Shown one piece after another: positions 16,804 through 26,396 of a DNA stretch of 64,000 nt (within the stretch, counting starts at the first letter, position 1; each line of letters starts with the position of its first letter). A program made the translations under genes and the position numbers. The notes beneath the pieces are model-generated. The model did no database searches and was not told where the DNA came from. It worked only from the letters and a program-made list of their open reading frames with translations. The stretch is from Paracrocinitomix sp039939375. GTDB lineage: Bacteria > Bacteroidota > Bacteroidia > Flavobacteriales_D > Crocinitomicaceae. Location of the stretch: positions 124,001-188,000 of the forward strand of contig JBDVJO010000005.1 in NCBI GenBank assembly GCA_039939375.1, read 5' to 3'.

Positions 16804-17625
16804 CTAAAAGAATGCCTTATCCTTCAACACTTCAGCCATTTGACTTTGAAGGTTTTTAGATGCTTTAGCTGCTGCTTCACCAAAATTCTCATCATTTCCT
16901 GCGTAGATGATGCCTCTTGAAGAATTTACTAATAAACCACAATCATCATTCCAGCCGTAGTGAGCTACATCAGATAAAGATCCGCCTTGTGCGCCAACTC
17001 CTGGAACCAAAAAGAAATGATTTGGAGCAATACTTCTAACTTCTCCAATGCCTTCTGAACGTGTTGCTCCAACAACATACATCAGTTTAGAAGCGTCTCC
17101 CCACTCTGCTGATTTTTTAATTACTTTCTCAAAAAGACGTTCTCCATTTTTGTCTTCGGTCATTTGAAAATCTAAGGCACCTTTATTTGAAGTAAGAGCA
17201 AGTAATATCACCCATTTATTTTCAAACTCTAAAAATGGTGTAACCGAATCTTCACCCATATATGGAGCGACAGTTACTGAGTCGAAATCCATGTATTCAA
17301 AAAAGGTTTTGGCGTAATAAGTTGATGTATTGCCAATATCGCCTCTTTTTGCATCTGCAATGGTGAAGATTTCTTTAGGAATATAATCAATGGTTTTTTT
17401 CAATGAATCCCAACCTTTACTTCCATGACATTCGTAGAATGCTATATTTGGTTTATAGGCCACGCAATAATCTTTAGTGGCATCAATGATAGCTTTATTG
17501 AATTCAAAGATAGGATCTTCAGCATCCAACAAATGTTTTGGTATTTTATTTAAATCAGTGTCTAGACCGACACAAAGAAATGACTGTTTCTTTTTTATTT
17601 GTTGGATGAGCTCTAATTTCGTCAT
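16804..17625 (-). CDS. pyrF: Orotidine 5'-phosphate decarboxylase (type 2)
   Basis: 273 residues, the length of the long type 2 form. It decarboxylates OMP to UMP, the last step of pyrimidine synthesis. N-terminal FLCVGLDTDLNKIP carries the substrate-binding aspartate; TIADAKRGDIGNTS holds the catalytic Asp-Lys-Asp set (DxKxxD), and FFLVPGVGAQGG is the phosphate-gripping region. Start ATG at 17625 is two bases downstream of the prfA stop, so the genes are co-transcribed. The order purM - prfA - pyrF is one I recall from other flavobacteria. Confidence 0.95.
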   Translation of the reverse strand: MTKLELIQQIKKKQSFLCVGLDTDLNKIPKHLLDAEDPIFEFNKAIIDATKDYCVAYKPNIAFYECHGSKGWDSLKKTIDYIPKEIFTIADAKRGDIGNTSTYYAKTFFEYMDFDSVTVAPYMGEDSVTPFLEFENKWVILLALTSNKGALDFQMTEDKNGERLFEKVIKKSAEWGDASKLMYVVGATRSEGIGEVRSIAPNHFFLVPGVGAQGGSLSDVAHYGWNDDCGLLVNSSRGIIYAGNDENFGEAAAKASKNLQSQMAEVLKDKAFF

Positions 17626-17627
17626 GC

Positions 17628-18707
17628 TTAAACTGTTCCTTCTTTCATCTTCTCTGCATTTTCTGCCATTTTTAAGGCATCAATCATTTCTTGGATATCT
17701 CCATTCATGAATGCAGAAAGATTATACATGGTTTTATTAATTCTATGATCCGTAATTCTTCCTTGAGGATAATTATAGGTTCTAATCTTTGCTGATCTAT
17801 CACCAGTTGAAACCAATGACTTTCTATGTGCAGCTCTTTCTAGTTCTAACTTTTCAAATTCGGCTTGATACAATCTTGTTCTCAAAACTTGCAATGCTTT
17901 TTCGTAGTTCTTATGCTGCGAGCGACCATCTTGGCATTCAACTACTGTATTGGTTGGAACGTGCGTTAAACGCACTGCCGATTCAGTTTTATTTACGTGC
18001 TGACCTCCTGCTCCTGAAGCTCTATAGGTATCTTTTTTTACATCAGCCATATTCAAGTTAAAGTCAACTTCTTCTGCTTCTGGCATTACTGCTACAGTAA
18101 TTGCTGAAGTATGCACTCTACCTTGAGATTCAGTATCCGGAACTCGTTGAACGCGGTGCACACCAGATTCAAACTTCATCATACCATAAACACCATCTCC
18201 AGCCACTTCAAACGAAATCTCTTTGTAGCCAGTTGTTCCCCCTTCATTTGAATTAGCAACTTCTACTTTCCATCCTAGATTTTTGAAGTACATGGTGTAC
18301 ATTCTGAAGATATCTTCAACGAAAATGCAGGCTTCATCACCACCTGTTCCCGCACGTAATTCTATAATAACGTTTTTGTCATCAGCTGGATCTTTAGGAA
18401 TAAGCAACACTTTCATTTCCTCATCTAACTCTTCTTTTAAAGGTAATAAGTCATCCAGTTCCATCTGTGCCATTTCCTTCATTTCAGGATCTGTTTCATT
18501 GGCTAGGATTTCTTTAGAGGATGCAATATTATCTACAACGTTTTTGTACTTTTTATAAGCAACAACAACTTCTTCTAAATCTTTATATTCCTTATTCAAT
18601 TTTACATACCGATCCATATCGGCTATGATATCCGGATCGACAATTTGCTGTCCGATTTCTTCAAAACGGATTTTAATTGCTTCTAATTTTTGTAAAATAT
18701 CGCTCAT
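17628..18707 (-). CDS. prfA: Peptide chain release factor 1
   Basis: 359 residues from the ATG at 18707 (MSDILQKLEAIKIRF), the standard RF1 length; an in-frame start 36 bases upstream would extend it into the end of purM. It terminates translation at UAA and UAG. The stop-codon recognition tripeptide PxT is PDT, in HRVQRVPDTESQGRVHTS, and the catalytic GGQ is in GAGGQHVNKTESAVRL. The glutamine of GGQ is normally methylated by PrmC, which is not in this window. Confidence 0.97.
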   Translation of the reverse strand: MSDILQKLEAIKIRFEEIGQQIVDPDIIADMDRYVKLNKEYKDLEEVVVAYKKYKNVVDNIASSKEILANETDPEMKEMAQMELDDLLPLKEELDEEMKVLLIPKDPADDKNVIIELRAGTGGDEACIFVEDIFRMYTMYFKNLGWKVEVANSNEGGTTGYKEISFEVAGDGVYGMMKFESGVHRVQRVPDTESQGRVHTSAITVAVMPEAEEVDFNLNMADVKKDTYRASGAGGQHVNKTESAVRLTHVPTNTVVECQDGRSQHKNYEKALQVLRTRLYQAEFEKLELERAAHRKSLVSTGDRSAKIRTYNYPQGRITDHRINKTMYNLSAFMNGDIQEMIDALKMAENAEKMKEGTV

Positions 18708-18720
18708 CTTTTCTTTCCTC

Positions 18721-19890
18721 TTAATCGTACTTGAATTCTCCAAATTCAGAACGGATCGTTAATTTTTTCCCTTCATGCCCTTCACATCTACCCACAATTT
18801 GCGCCCTAACACCAAATGATTCAGAAATTGCAATGATATCTTTTGCTTTATCTTCTGGCAAATAAATCTCCATTCTGTGTCCCATATTAAAGACCTTATA
18901 CATTTCTTTCCAGTCTGTTCCTGACTGTTCTTGAATTAACTGAAACAAAGGTGGAACCTCAAATAAATTATCTTTAATCACATGTAAATCATCTACGAAG
19001 TGAAGTACTTTAGTTTGGGCTCCGCCACTGCAATGTACCATTCCGTGGATATCATTTCTATGCTTGTCTAATATTGCTTTAATTATTGGCGCATAAGTTC
19101 TCGTAGGCGACAATACTAGCTTACCAGCGTCTATTGGACTGCCCTCTACAGGGTCAGTTAATTTCATTCCACCTGAATACACTAAATCGTTAGGCACTGC
19201 CGGGTCAAAACTTTCAGGATATTTCTCAGCTAAGTATTTATCAAAGACATCATGCCTAGCAGAAGTTAAACCGTTAGAGCCCATCCCGCCATTATATTCT
19301 TTTTCATAAGTTGCTTGGCCAAAAGACTCAAGACCAACAATCACATCTCCTGGTTCTATGTTAGCGTTAGAAACAACATCTGAGCGCTTCATTCTAGCAA
19401 TTACCGTAGAATCAACAATTATTGTTCTTACTAAGTCACCTACATCTGCTGTTTCTCCACCTGTTGAACGGATATTAATTCCATAACCTCTTAATTCGGA
19501 AAGTAATTCTTCAGTTCCGTTAATTATAGCAGACAATACTTCTGCAGTAATTAAGCCTTTGTTTCTTCCGATAGTTGAAGATAGCAGGATGTTGTCTGTT
19601 GCTCCAACACATAACAAATCATCAATATTCATGATTAAGGCGTCTTGAGCAATTCCTTTCCATACTGATACATCACCCGTTTCTTTCCAGTACATATAGG
19701 CTAATGAACTTTTAGTTCCGGCGCCATCAGCATGCATCACTACACAATAGTTCTCGTCTCCCGTTAGGTAATCCGGAACAATCTTGCAAAAGGCTTGAGG
19801 GAATAAACCTTTATCTACATTTTTAATGGCTTTGTGAACATCTTCTTTAGAAGCAGAAACTCCTCTTTGATTATAACGGATATCAGACAT
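18721..19890 (-). CDS. purM: Phosphoribosylformylglycinamidine cyclo-ligase
   Basis: 389 residues; makes aminoimidazole ribotide in purine synthesis with ATP. Recognisable AIR synthase segments are YCVVMHADGAGTKSSLAY, MNIDDLLCVGA, GGETADVGDLVRT and GGMGSNGLTSARHDVF. It is longer than the roughly 345-residue enterobacterial enzyme, as Bacteroidota versions tend to be. First gene of the purM - prfA - pyrF - RDD run; a promoter-like pair of boxes lies upstream. Confidence 0.94.
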   Translation of the reverse strand: MSDIRYNQRGVSASKEDVHKAIKNVDKGLFPQAFCKIVPDYLTGDENYCVVMHADGAGTKSSLAYMYWKETGDVSVWKGIAQDALIMNIDDLLCVGATDNILLSSTIGRNKGLITAEVLSAIINGTEELLSELRGYGINIRSTGGETADVGDLVRTIIVDSTVIARMKRSDVVSNANIEPGDVIVGLESFGQATYEKEYNGGMGSNGLTSARHDVFDKYLAEKYPESFDPAVPNDLVYSGGMKLTDPVEGSPIDAGKLVLSPTRTYAPIIKAILDKHRNDIHGMVHCSGGAQTKVLHFVDDLHVIKDNLFEVPPLFQLIQEQSGTDWKEMYKVFNMGHRMEIYLPEDKAKDIIAISESFGVRAQIVGRCEGHEGKKLTIRSEFGEFKYD

Positions 19891-19918
19891 TAGATTTGAA
19901 CTTTTGAGAATGTGGGTA

Positions 19919-19947
19919 CAAATTTATTGAATAAAAAAAACACCCAA
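19919..19947 (-). promoter_or_regulatory. Candidate promoter of the purM operon
   Basis: Minus strand: TTG (19947-19945), 18 bases, then TAAATTTG (19926-19919), an exact TAnnTTTG match. Leader of about 25 bases to the purM ATG. The -33 side is embedded in the terminator hairpin of the upstream gene. Confidence 0.45.
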
Positions 19948-19975
19948 TGAAAAATTCATTAGGTGTTTTAATTTT
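19933..19975 (-). terminator. Terminator after the PorE-like gene
   Basis: A 13-bp stem with one mismatch (19939-19951 against 19955-19967), loop AAA, flanked on both sides by A/T runs, so it can act on the minus strand after the PorE-like gene and looks bidirectional. Confidence 0.8.
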
Positions 19976-19987
19976 TTTATTAACTAT

Positions 19988-22090
19988 CTATTGGTCTCCT
20001 TCTTGCTTAGGAACATAATCGTAACTCAAGATTTTACCTTCAGTACGTCTGTTCTTTTGGTGCAGACCCTCGAACACTGACTTGGTACTCCTAAATTTAT
20101 TAATATATGTCTCTGTTAAGACATGTGTACCAGTAGTATCACCTGTCTCAGAAATATCATAAATAGTTGTTGGTGTAGTTTCTCCTAATCCTTTTGGTAC
20201 AAGTCTAGCAGGATCTAATCCTTTTTCATTTACCAAGTAAGCCACACAAGAATCTGCTCTTCTTTGAGATAACGATAAGTTAGCCGAGTTTGAACCACGT
20301 GAATCTGTGTGTGCCATCAATTGAACAATAATTGTCGGATTCGCAGTCATTAGATCATACAAGAAGTTTAACGAATCTTTAGAGTTTACTGAATCATTCA
20401 CCTGAAGTGTAGCTTTACCTAAATCGTAACGCACCTCTGGTAATCTAATTACGTCATGGATAGGTAACACTTTCAATTCTCTAATGATACGTGTATTGTT
20501 TGTTACATCAGCAACTGAAAATTTATCAGAAGCAGAGAAGTATTGCTTTGGCATTCCTTCTACTTCGATAGTCCATGTTCCACCTGGCTCAATGTAACGA
20601 GAACCATCAGGTTTTTCAGTCATAGTAATTCTACCTGAAGCATCAGAATTCATTACATAATTTTCTCCTCCAGAACCAACGATAATTACTTTCGCGTTTG
20701 GAATTGCATCTCCAGTTTCAACGTTCGTTACTAAGATATCTACATCAACCAAGATTGGTGGTAAATAGAAATCCCAGATATCTTGTGAATGATCACCTTT
20801 TGAACCGTTTCTGTTAGATGAGATATATCCTCTTTCAACTTTTCCTGTTTCAGTGTAGATGATATGGTAATCATCTCTACAAGAGTTCATAGGGTAACCC
20901 ATGTTTGTAGGATTCTCCCATTTCATTTCCTCACCTACTTTAGATGCTTTATAAAGGTCAAGACCGCCTAACCCAACTAATCCGTTAGAAGAATAGAATA
21001 AGTCACCGTCTTCATTAAACGTTGGGAACACATCATTACCTGCAGTATTGATTCCGTCACCTAAGTTTACTGGTAAGCTCCATTCATCATTTCTTTTGTT
21101 ATAAGTAGACATCCATAAATCGACTCCACCGTAACCACCGGCCATGTTAGAGGCAAACACTAAAGTTTTACCATCTGCAGAAATTGCAGGATGACCAACA
21201 TGTGTTGTATCGTGATCTTTTAAAGAAATCTTTTCAGCTGTTCCCCAACCTTTACCTTTCTTCTCAATCATGTAAATTTCACAACCAAGGTTCATTTTCT
21301 CAACTTTCGGACAACGTGTAAACCACATTGTTTTTCCTCTTCCATCAAAACACATAGTTCCTTCAGAGTCTCCAGTGTTAATTTCAGAACCTAAAGGCTG
21401 AGGCTGACCCCAGTTATCGTTACGGTCAATTTTAGAAACCCAAATATCCATAAAGTTTTGACCAGTAATTGGGTCAGTTGCTTCACCAGTTGAACCAGCT
21501 CTTGAAGATGAGAAATACATTTCATCACCTCTTGATGACATTACAGTTGCATAATCAAACCCATCTGTATTTAGTTTGGTTACGTTAGTCACTTTATGCT
21601 TAGACATATTCTCGCCAGAAGTCATTTCTTTATACTTCTCGCAAGACTCAATTCTAACTTTAGTGATTGCATCACCAGGATTTAGCTTGTCGTACTTTTT
21701 ATAGTTTTCTTTTGCCTCATCATGTTTACACTGTGCCATTTCCATCTCAGCAAGATAGAAATACGTTTTAGGCTCAGTTTCCTGATATCTCAACAAAACT
21801 GCTTTTTCATACTGTTGCTCAGCTGCTGGAAACTCATGTAACAATTTGTAACATGTAGCAGACATATAAGCATAGTATGCTTTCTTCAATCTTGCTTTCG
21901 CATTTTTCGGATTTACTTTTTCAGATGCTTTTTTGAAAGCCTCTGCAGCCTCTGCATAGGCACCTGATGCCCACAGATTATCTGCTTCTTTACCGTAATT
22001 TCTTGTAGTCGGTCCTCCACCTTGTGCAAGTACCGTGTTTGTCATACCGGCTATAGCAATAACCGCAACAAATAACTTCAATAACTTCAT
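19988..22090 (-). CDS. OmpA family protein with TPR, PD40 propeller and CRD domains (PorE-like)
   Basis: 700 residues. Signal peptide (1-22), TPR-like helices (about 28-160, with EAAEAFKKASEKVNP and YEKAVLLRYQ), PD40 beta-propeller blades (about 185-440, e.g. DEMYFSSSRAGSTGEATD, PAISADGKTLVFASNMAGG), a carboxypeptidase-regulatory-like sandwich (about 450-535) and a C-terminal OmpA domain (about 550-690; AHTDSRGSNSANLSLSQRRAD, with the peptidoglycan-binding Asp and Arg). This four-domain order is that of PorE, the T9SS-associated protein of Porphyromonas gingivalis that tethers outer-membrane parts to peptidoglycan. Paralogues with the same order occur in Bacteroidota, so orthology is not certain. 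Transcribed alone, with its own terminator. Confidence 0.85.
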   Translation of the reverse strand: MKLLKLFVAVIAIAGMTNTVLAQGGGPTTRNYGKEADNLWASGAYAEAAEAFKKASEKVNPKNAKARLKKAYYAYMSATCYKLLHEFPAAEQQYEKAVLLRYQETEPKTYFYLAEMEMAQCKHDEAKENYKKYDKLNPGDAITKVRIESCEKYKEMTSGENMSKHKVTNVTKLNTDGFDYATVMSSRGDEMYFSSSRAGSTGEATDPITGQNFMDIWVSKIDRNDNWGQPQPLGSEINTGDSEGTMCFDGRGKTMWFTRCPKVEKMNLGCEIYMIEKKGKGWGTAEKISLKDHDTTHVGHPAISADGKTLVFASNMAGGYGGVDLWMSTYNKRNDEWSLPVNLGDGINTAGNDVFPTFNEDGDLFYSSNGLVGLGGLDLYKASKVGEEMKWENPTNMGYPMNSCRDDYHIIYTETGKVERGYISSNRNGSKGDHSQDIWDFYLPPILVDVDILVTNVETGDAIPNAKVIIVGSGGENYVMNSDASGRITMTEKPDGSRYIEPGGTWTIEVEGMPKQYFSASDKFSVADVTNNTRIIRELKVLPIHDVIRLPEVRYDLGKATLQVNDSVNSKDSLNFLYDLMTANPTIIVQLMAHTDSRGSNSANLSLSQRRADSCVAYLVNEKGLDPARLVPKGLGETTPTTIYDISETGDTTGTHVLTETYINKFRSTKSVFEGLHQKNRRTEGKILSYDYVPKQEGDQ

Positions 22091-22191
22091 AGAATACTTT
22101 TTCTAAAATTTTAGTAAGCTTGTTATTAAAGGCGAAAATAACTAAATAAATTTAAAAAACACACATTTTGTTGAATTTATACAACAATAGC

Positions 22192-23220
22192 TTATTCAGT
22201 ATTTTTACTATAAGTGCGCCACTTTTCTAATAATTCTTTGAAAGAATCTGGTAATTCAGAATCAAAATGTTTCCATTCACCGGTTCTAGGATGTGTGATA
22301 CCCAATGTTTTAGCGTGCAAGGCTTGACCCGGAATTAATTTAAAGCAGTTGTTAATGAACTGTTTGTATTTTGTAAAAGTAGTCCCTTTAATAATCTTGT
22401 CACCTCCATATTCTAAATCATGAAATAAAGGGTGACCGATATGCTTGAAGTGAACTCTAATTTGATGTGTCCTTCCTGTTTCCAATTTACATTCAACCAA
22501 AGTAACGTATCTAAACCGCTCTACAACTTTATAATGAGTCACTGCGTGTTTTCCGTAGCCTTCATCTTCGTCATACACTTGAAATACTTTTCGGTTTTTC
22601 TGAGATCTTCCTATTGCGCCGGTTATGGTTCCTTCATCTTCTTCAAGATCTCCCCAAACTAATGCATAATATCTTCTTTCTGAAGTTCTATCAAAAAATT
22701 GTTTTGACAAATTAACCAAAGCCTCTTCTGTCTTAGCAATCACCAGAAGACCGGTAGTATGCTTGTCAATTCTGTGCACCAACCCTGGTCTGCTCTCATA
22801 ATCATCTCTTTTAGGAAGATTTTGAAAATGGTAAACTATTGCATTCATCAGTGTGCCAGAATAATTCCCAAAACCTGGATGAACAACCATATTTGGTGGC
22901 TTATTGACAATAACTAAATCATCATCCTCATATGAAATTTCGATTGGAATATCTTCAGGAATCAAAGTTCTATCCCTTACTGGATATGCCATCAGAACTG
23001 AAATATCATCTTTAGGTCTGACCTTATAGTTAGATTTAACAGGTTCTCCATTCACTAAAAGATTACCTTCTTTAGCGCAATTCTGGAGCTTGGTTCTTGA
23101 AATGGTTGGCAGTCTATCCATCAAGAATTTATCAATTCTGATCATTTCTTGGCCAACATCAGCAATCAACCTGTGATGTTCAAATAATTCTTCTGAATCG
23201 GATTCTTCGTCTTCTGACAT
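22192..23220 (-). CDS. RluA/RluD family 23S rRNA pseudouridine synthase
   Basis: 342 residues. An acidic N-terminus, an S4 RNA-binding domain (about 25-75, IRIDKFLMDRLPTISRTKL), then the catalytic domain with the motif GLVHRIDKHTTGLLVIAK, whose aspartate attacks uridine, and GRTHQIRVHFKHIGHPL. It is most like RluD, which modifies helix 69 of 23S rRNA. Its ATG directly abuts the stop of the T9SS type A gene. In other flavobacteria, as I recall, rluD follows a PASTA gene; here a secreted protein gene sits between them. Confidence 0.93.
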   Translation of the reverse strand: MSEDEESDSEELFEHHRLIADVGQEMIRIDKFLMDRLPTISRTKLQNCAKEGNLLVNGEPVKSNYKVRPKDDISVLMAYPVRDRTLIPEDIPIEISYEDDDLVIVNKPPNMVVHPGFGNYSGTLMNAIVYHFQNLPKRDDYESRPGLVHRIDKHTTGLLVIAKTEEALVNLSKQFFDRTSERRYYALVWGDLEEDEGTITGAIGRSQKNRKVFQVYDEDEGYGKHAVTHYKVVERFRYVTLVECKLETGRTHQIRVHFKHIGHPLFHDLEYGGDKIIKGTTFTKYKQFINNCFKLIPGQALHAKTLGITHPRTGEWKHFDSELPDSFKELLEKWRTYSKNTE

Positions 23221-25485
23221 TTATTGCTTAATTAACTTATCGGTGAAAATTTGAGCACCGTTTTCATCTAGGATGTTTACTAAATAAACTCCATTTTGTA
23301 AATGATCGATTCCTATTGAAGGATTTGAAAATTCCTGCGCCACTACTCTTCCACTCATATCAAACAATTGAATTGAGTAAGCTCCTTCTAAACCTGAGAA
23401 TCTTACCTGATTTACTGCTGGATTCGGATACATAGAAATTTCAGAAGACATCTCATTTTCTATAGATAAAGTGTGATTAATAGCGGTTGAAAACACAGGT
23501 CTAATCATTAAAGACCCTGCTTGACTTGATGTTACCCAATTTCCGTTGACATTATATTGGATATGTTCTCCGTTGTCAATATTTCTATCCATACCAATGT
23601 TTAGCGTTTGACTTTCTATCTGCTCCCAACCAACATAAAACTTTTCAGGAACCTCAATTTGAGAAGGATATGCGGGATTTATGAACTCGTAATATTTGAA
23701 CTCATTTTTAGATCCTCCATATTCTGGATAATGAGGAAAGAAGTAATCATCTTGATACAGAATATCTCCAGGCTCTCCATTGTTATCATTCCAGATTGTC
23801 AATAATAAAATATAATTGCTCACATCAGTAACTGTAGGTACAAAATGCATTAATACTCCTGTCAACGTATCTGCTTCATAAGCTTCGAATTCGTAGGCCA
23901 GCAATGAATTTGTTCCGGTAATTCCGTACCCTACCTCTGCGCTTCCGTCATCATAAGCGTAGTAGTTTTTAAATACTTGATCAAAATAAAGCGTGTCATT
24001 TTCTAGATGTTGATTTGAGGCACTGGCCCCACCAATATCTGCCCTTGCATTTATACGCATATTAAAAGTAGCCATGCTGTCATTACCTGGGGCATTAAAA
24101 GTATGCTGTGAAGCCCACGGAATTGGGTACTGAGAAGTTCCTAAAACCCAAGTCCCATCCCAACCTGGCTGTATGGGTTGAATAGGTAAAGGAAGTGAAG
24201 CCTGGTTCGCTCCGTCATAATTTATTTCTAGTGTTCCGGATGCTCCAAAATTAGTAGCATCAACATCACAGTTATAGACCAACATTCTAGCAGTATCAAG
24301 CATCACTGAATTCGGATCTGTTAAGTTTAAGTAATGGTCCCATGGAACGGATGTGTAGTCTTTCAATAAAGTTCTGATAGGCTCAGAAATGGCATAATCA
24401 CCAAAATTTTGAGGGACTAACAATGGGTTTTCCTCTAAATTGACATAATCAATATGCCAATGGTCTAACGCGCCAGAAAGAGACGCTTTGTTCTTAATTC
24501 TAAATTTAAATCCGTTGTCTAAAAAATTGGGCGGAACAGCAATAAAAGCCGTATCCCATTGATTTGGAGCAGGCAAAGTTGTGTGGTTCCAAACAGGATA
24601 CCATCTTAAGGAATCCACCAACCAAAACTCAACAATTAGAGAATCTTGTGCTTCTGGCATATTTCCATGCCCCTGTGCTTGATAAAGAAACTGAAGAAAA
24701 ACATTAGTTGTCCCGAACATATTGATCGGTTTTGAAGTCAAGAAATCTGCATCTCCATATCCATTATCATTTCCAAATTCATAAGGCATTCCTGTAGAAT
24801 CTACCCCATCAAAAGTTGCAACACCTAGTGACCAAGGCTCAATGGCGTATCTAAAGTTATGACAAGCTTGGCTGTTAATCCAAATTTTAGAGGGATCATT
24901 CATATTAGCAGAAAACACCCTAGCACTATCTTGAAAATATGTTGGATTTATCCAAATTGTGTCTTGAGTTGGATCTGGTACACCATCAATAATAGAATCA
25001 ATAATTTGATAACATTCATCATAGAGGTCGATCAATTCGCCATCTACCGGCAAAGAATCTAAATCATTGACCCAAATAGAATGAGATGGAAAAAATGTCT
25101 TAAATGAAGTAGGCACGCCTTGAACCACAGAAATAGTATCGTGAAAAACTGAATCTCCATTGCAATAGGCAATATTTGTTGGTTCAGGAATTGTGTTCGC
25201 ACTGTTCATCAAGTAATAATGCAATTGAGAAGTAACGTTTCCACCAGTAAAAGAAGGTGGATATTGAACAAATTTGTTGGAAGAAAAATCATCCCAAACA
25301 TCTGTAATTTGGAGTGGCGTATACGTATAGGTAAAAGTAGAATCAATTGACGTTCCACCAACAGTTCGCGTTTTGATTAAATTGTTTTTATACAAACTCG
25401 GATTCCCAGATAAAGGTGTTAGCACCTCTTGGGAAAATAAGAATCCACTCAGCGTAATGCTCAATAAAAGAAGCAAATGTTTCAT
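23221..25485 (-). CDS. Secreted protein with T9SS type A sorting domain
   Basis: 754 residues: signal peptide (1-18, LLLLLSITLSGFLFSQ), a long beta-rich body of no family I recognise, with a jelly-roll-like stretch (about 270-360; VFLQFLYQAQGHGN, FKFRIKNKASLSGALDHWHIDYV), and a C-terminal type A signal of about 80 residues (SMYPNPAVNQVRFSG ... SIQLFDMSGRVV ... NGVYLVNILDENG ... KLIKQ). T9SS would export it and attach it to the surface. Only 11 bases separate it from the PASTA gene and none from rluD, so it sits inside that operon. Confidence 0.9.
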   Translation of the reverse strand: MKHLLLLLSITLSGFLFSQEVLTPLSGNPSLYKNNLIKTRTVGGTSIDSTFTYTYTPLQITDVWDDFSSNKFVQYPPSFTGGNVTSQLHYYLMNSANTIPEPTNIAYCNGDSVFHDTISVVQGVPTSFKTFFPSHSIWVNDLDSLPVDGELIDLYDECYQIIDSIIDGVPDPTQDTIWINPTYFQDSARVFSANMNDPSKIWINSQACHNFRYAIEPWSLGVATFDGVDSTGMPYEFGNDNGYGDADFLTSKPINMFGTTNVFLQFLYQAQGHGNMPEAQDSLIVEFWLVDSLRWYPVWNHTTLPAPNQWDTAFIAVPPNFLDNGFKFRIKNKASLSGALDHWHIDYVNLEENPLLVPQNFGDYAISEPIRTLLKDYTSVPWDHYLNLTDPNSVMLDTARMLVYNCDVDATNFGASGTLEINYDGANQASLPLPIQPIQPGWDGTWVLGTSQYPIPWASQHTFNAPGNDSMATFNMRINARADIGGASASNQHLENDTLYFDQVFKNYYAYDDGSAEVGYGITGTNSLLAYEFEAYEADTLTGVLMHFVPTVTDVSNYILLLTIWNDNNGEPGDILYQDDYFFPHYPEYGGSKNEFKYYEFINPAYPSQIEVPEKFYVGWEQIESQTLNIGMDRNIDNGEHIQYNVNGNWVTSSQAGSLMIRPVFSTAINHTLSIENEMSSEISMYPNPAVNQVRFSGLEGAYSIQLFDMSGRVVAQEFSNPSIGIDHLQNGVYLVNILDENGAQIFTDKLIKQ

Positions 25486-25496
25486 AATCTCAATAA

Positions 25497-26282
25497 CTAC
25501 TGACCTCCTTTACTCGCCCAGACTGTAACTGGTGTTCCTGCTGCAACAATCACATTTTCGCCACCCGCTGGGCTTTGTCTTGTAATTACAGCATTCATTA
25601 AATCTTCTTCAGATGCACAATCAGCACATTCTGTAACTACCGACAAGGCCAAAGAAGAAAAACGAGATTGTGCTTCATTTATTGTCAAACCAACCACATT
25701 TGGAAGCGGTGTACCTTCTCCTGTGTTTCCTTTAGATACTACCAATTCAATTCTTGCACCTTTTGGAATATAGGTTCCTGAATCAATTGGGTTGCCATTA
25801 TAAAGTGCTTCTAATATATCGCCAGGTCCATAAGGATGAGGTTTATATGATATTTTCGTTTTAATTCCTAAAGATTCTAAAATGGTTTCCCCCATTCTTT
25901 TAGATTTTGAAACAAGTTTAGGAATACACACCATTTTTGGTGCCAACGGAACTACCGATAGTTCGATTGTTCTTCCTTGCTTAATACCCATGCCAGAAGA
26001 ATCCGTAGGTCTTGGATACTGCCAGCAAACTGTTCCTTTAGGCCAATCATCAAGATAAACAGAGTCTACAATTTCATACTTCAAGTTTTTATCTTTCACA
26101 AAGACATCTAAATCGTCCATGTGGATTTTATAAAAAGACGGCACTTCAATACTTTCACCGAAGTTGGTGCTTGATTTCAGATACATTTTATCAATCTGGA
26201 TAATCAAAACCCACACGATTAAAATCGCCACAAGGTTTAAGATAAACTGCTTACTGATGAAAAACTTGAAAAATTTCTTCAT
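25497..26282 (-). CDS. Membrane-anchored PASTA domain protein
   Basis: 261 residues. A single N-terminal membrane helix (about 12-29) is followed by three PASTA-like repeats outside the cytoplasm (about 40-110, 118-185 and 190-259; the last has LPNVVGLTINEAQSRFSSL and RQSPAGGENVIVAAGTPV). PASTA domains bind peptidoglycan fragments in kinases and penicillin-binding proteins; here there is no kinase or transpeptidase domain, so a cell-wall sensing or scaffold role is inference. A -7-like box lies 22 bases upstream of the ATG. Confidence 0.88.
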   Translation of the reverse strand: MKKFFKFFISKQFILNLVAILIVWVLIIQIDKMYLKSSTNFGESIEVPSFYKIHMDDLDVFVKDKNLKYEIVDSVYLDDWPKGTVCWQYPRPTDSSGMGIKQGRTIELSVVPLAPKMVCIPKLVSKSKRMGETILESLGIKTKISYKPHPYGPGDILEALYNGNPIDSGTYIPKGARIELVVSKGNTGEGTPLPNVVGLTINEAQSRFSSLALSVVTECADCASEEDLMNAVITRQSPAGGENVIVAAGTPVTVWASKGGQ

Positions 26283-26303
26283 TGATAATTTGGTAATTCA
26301 GAG

Positions 26304-26311
26304 CAAATATA
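26304..26311 (-). promoter_or_regulatory. Candidate -7 box upstream of the PASTA gene
   Basis: Minus strand TATATTTG, exact TAnnTTTG match, 21 bases before the ATG. No clear -33 box. Confidence 0.38.
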
Positions 26312-26350
26312 CTGATTCACACCTAATAAATAAGTGGGAAACTAGAACAG

Positions 26351-26374
26351 TTTATTAACTGCGTAGTTAATAAA
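26351..26374. repeat. Perfect 10-bp inverted repeat between two minus-strand genes
   Basis: TTTATTAACT and AGTTAATAAA with loop GCGT. It lies 23 bases after the stop of the propeller-like protein and 69 bases before the PASTA ATG. AT-rich and without a U-run, so it could be a weak terminator or a binding site. Confidence 0.6.
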
Positions 26375-26396
26375 AGAAAAGATGTTGTTTAAATGA

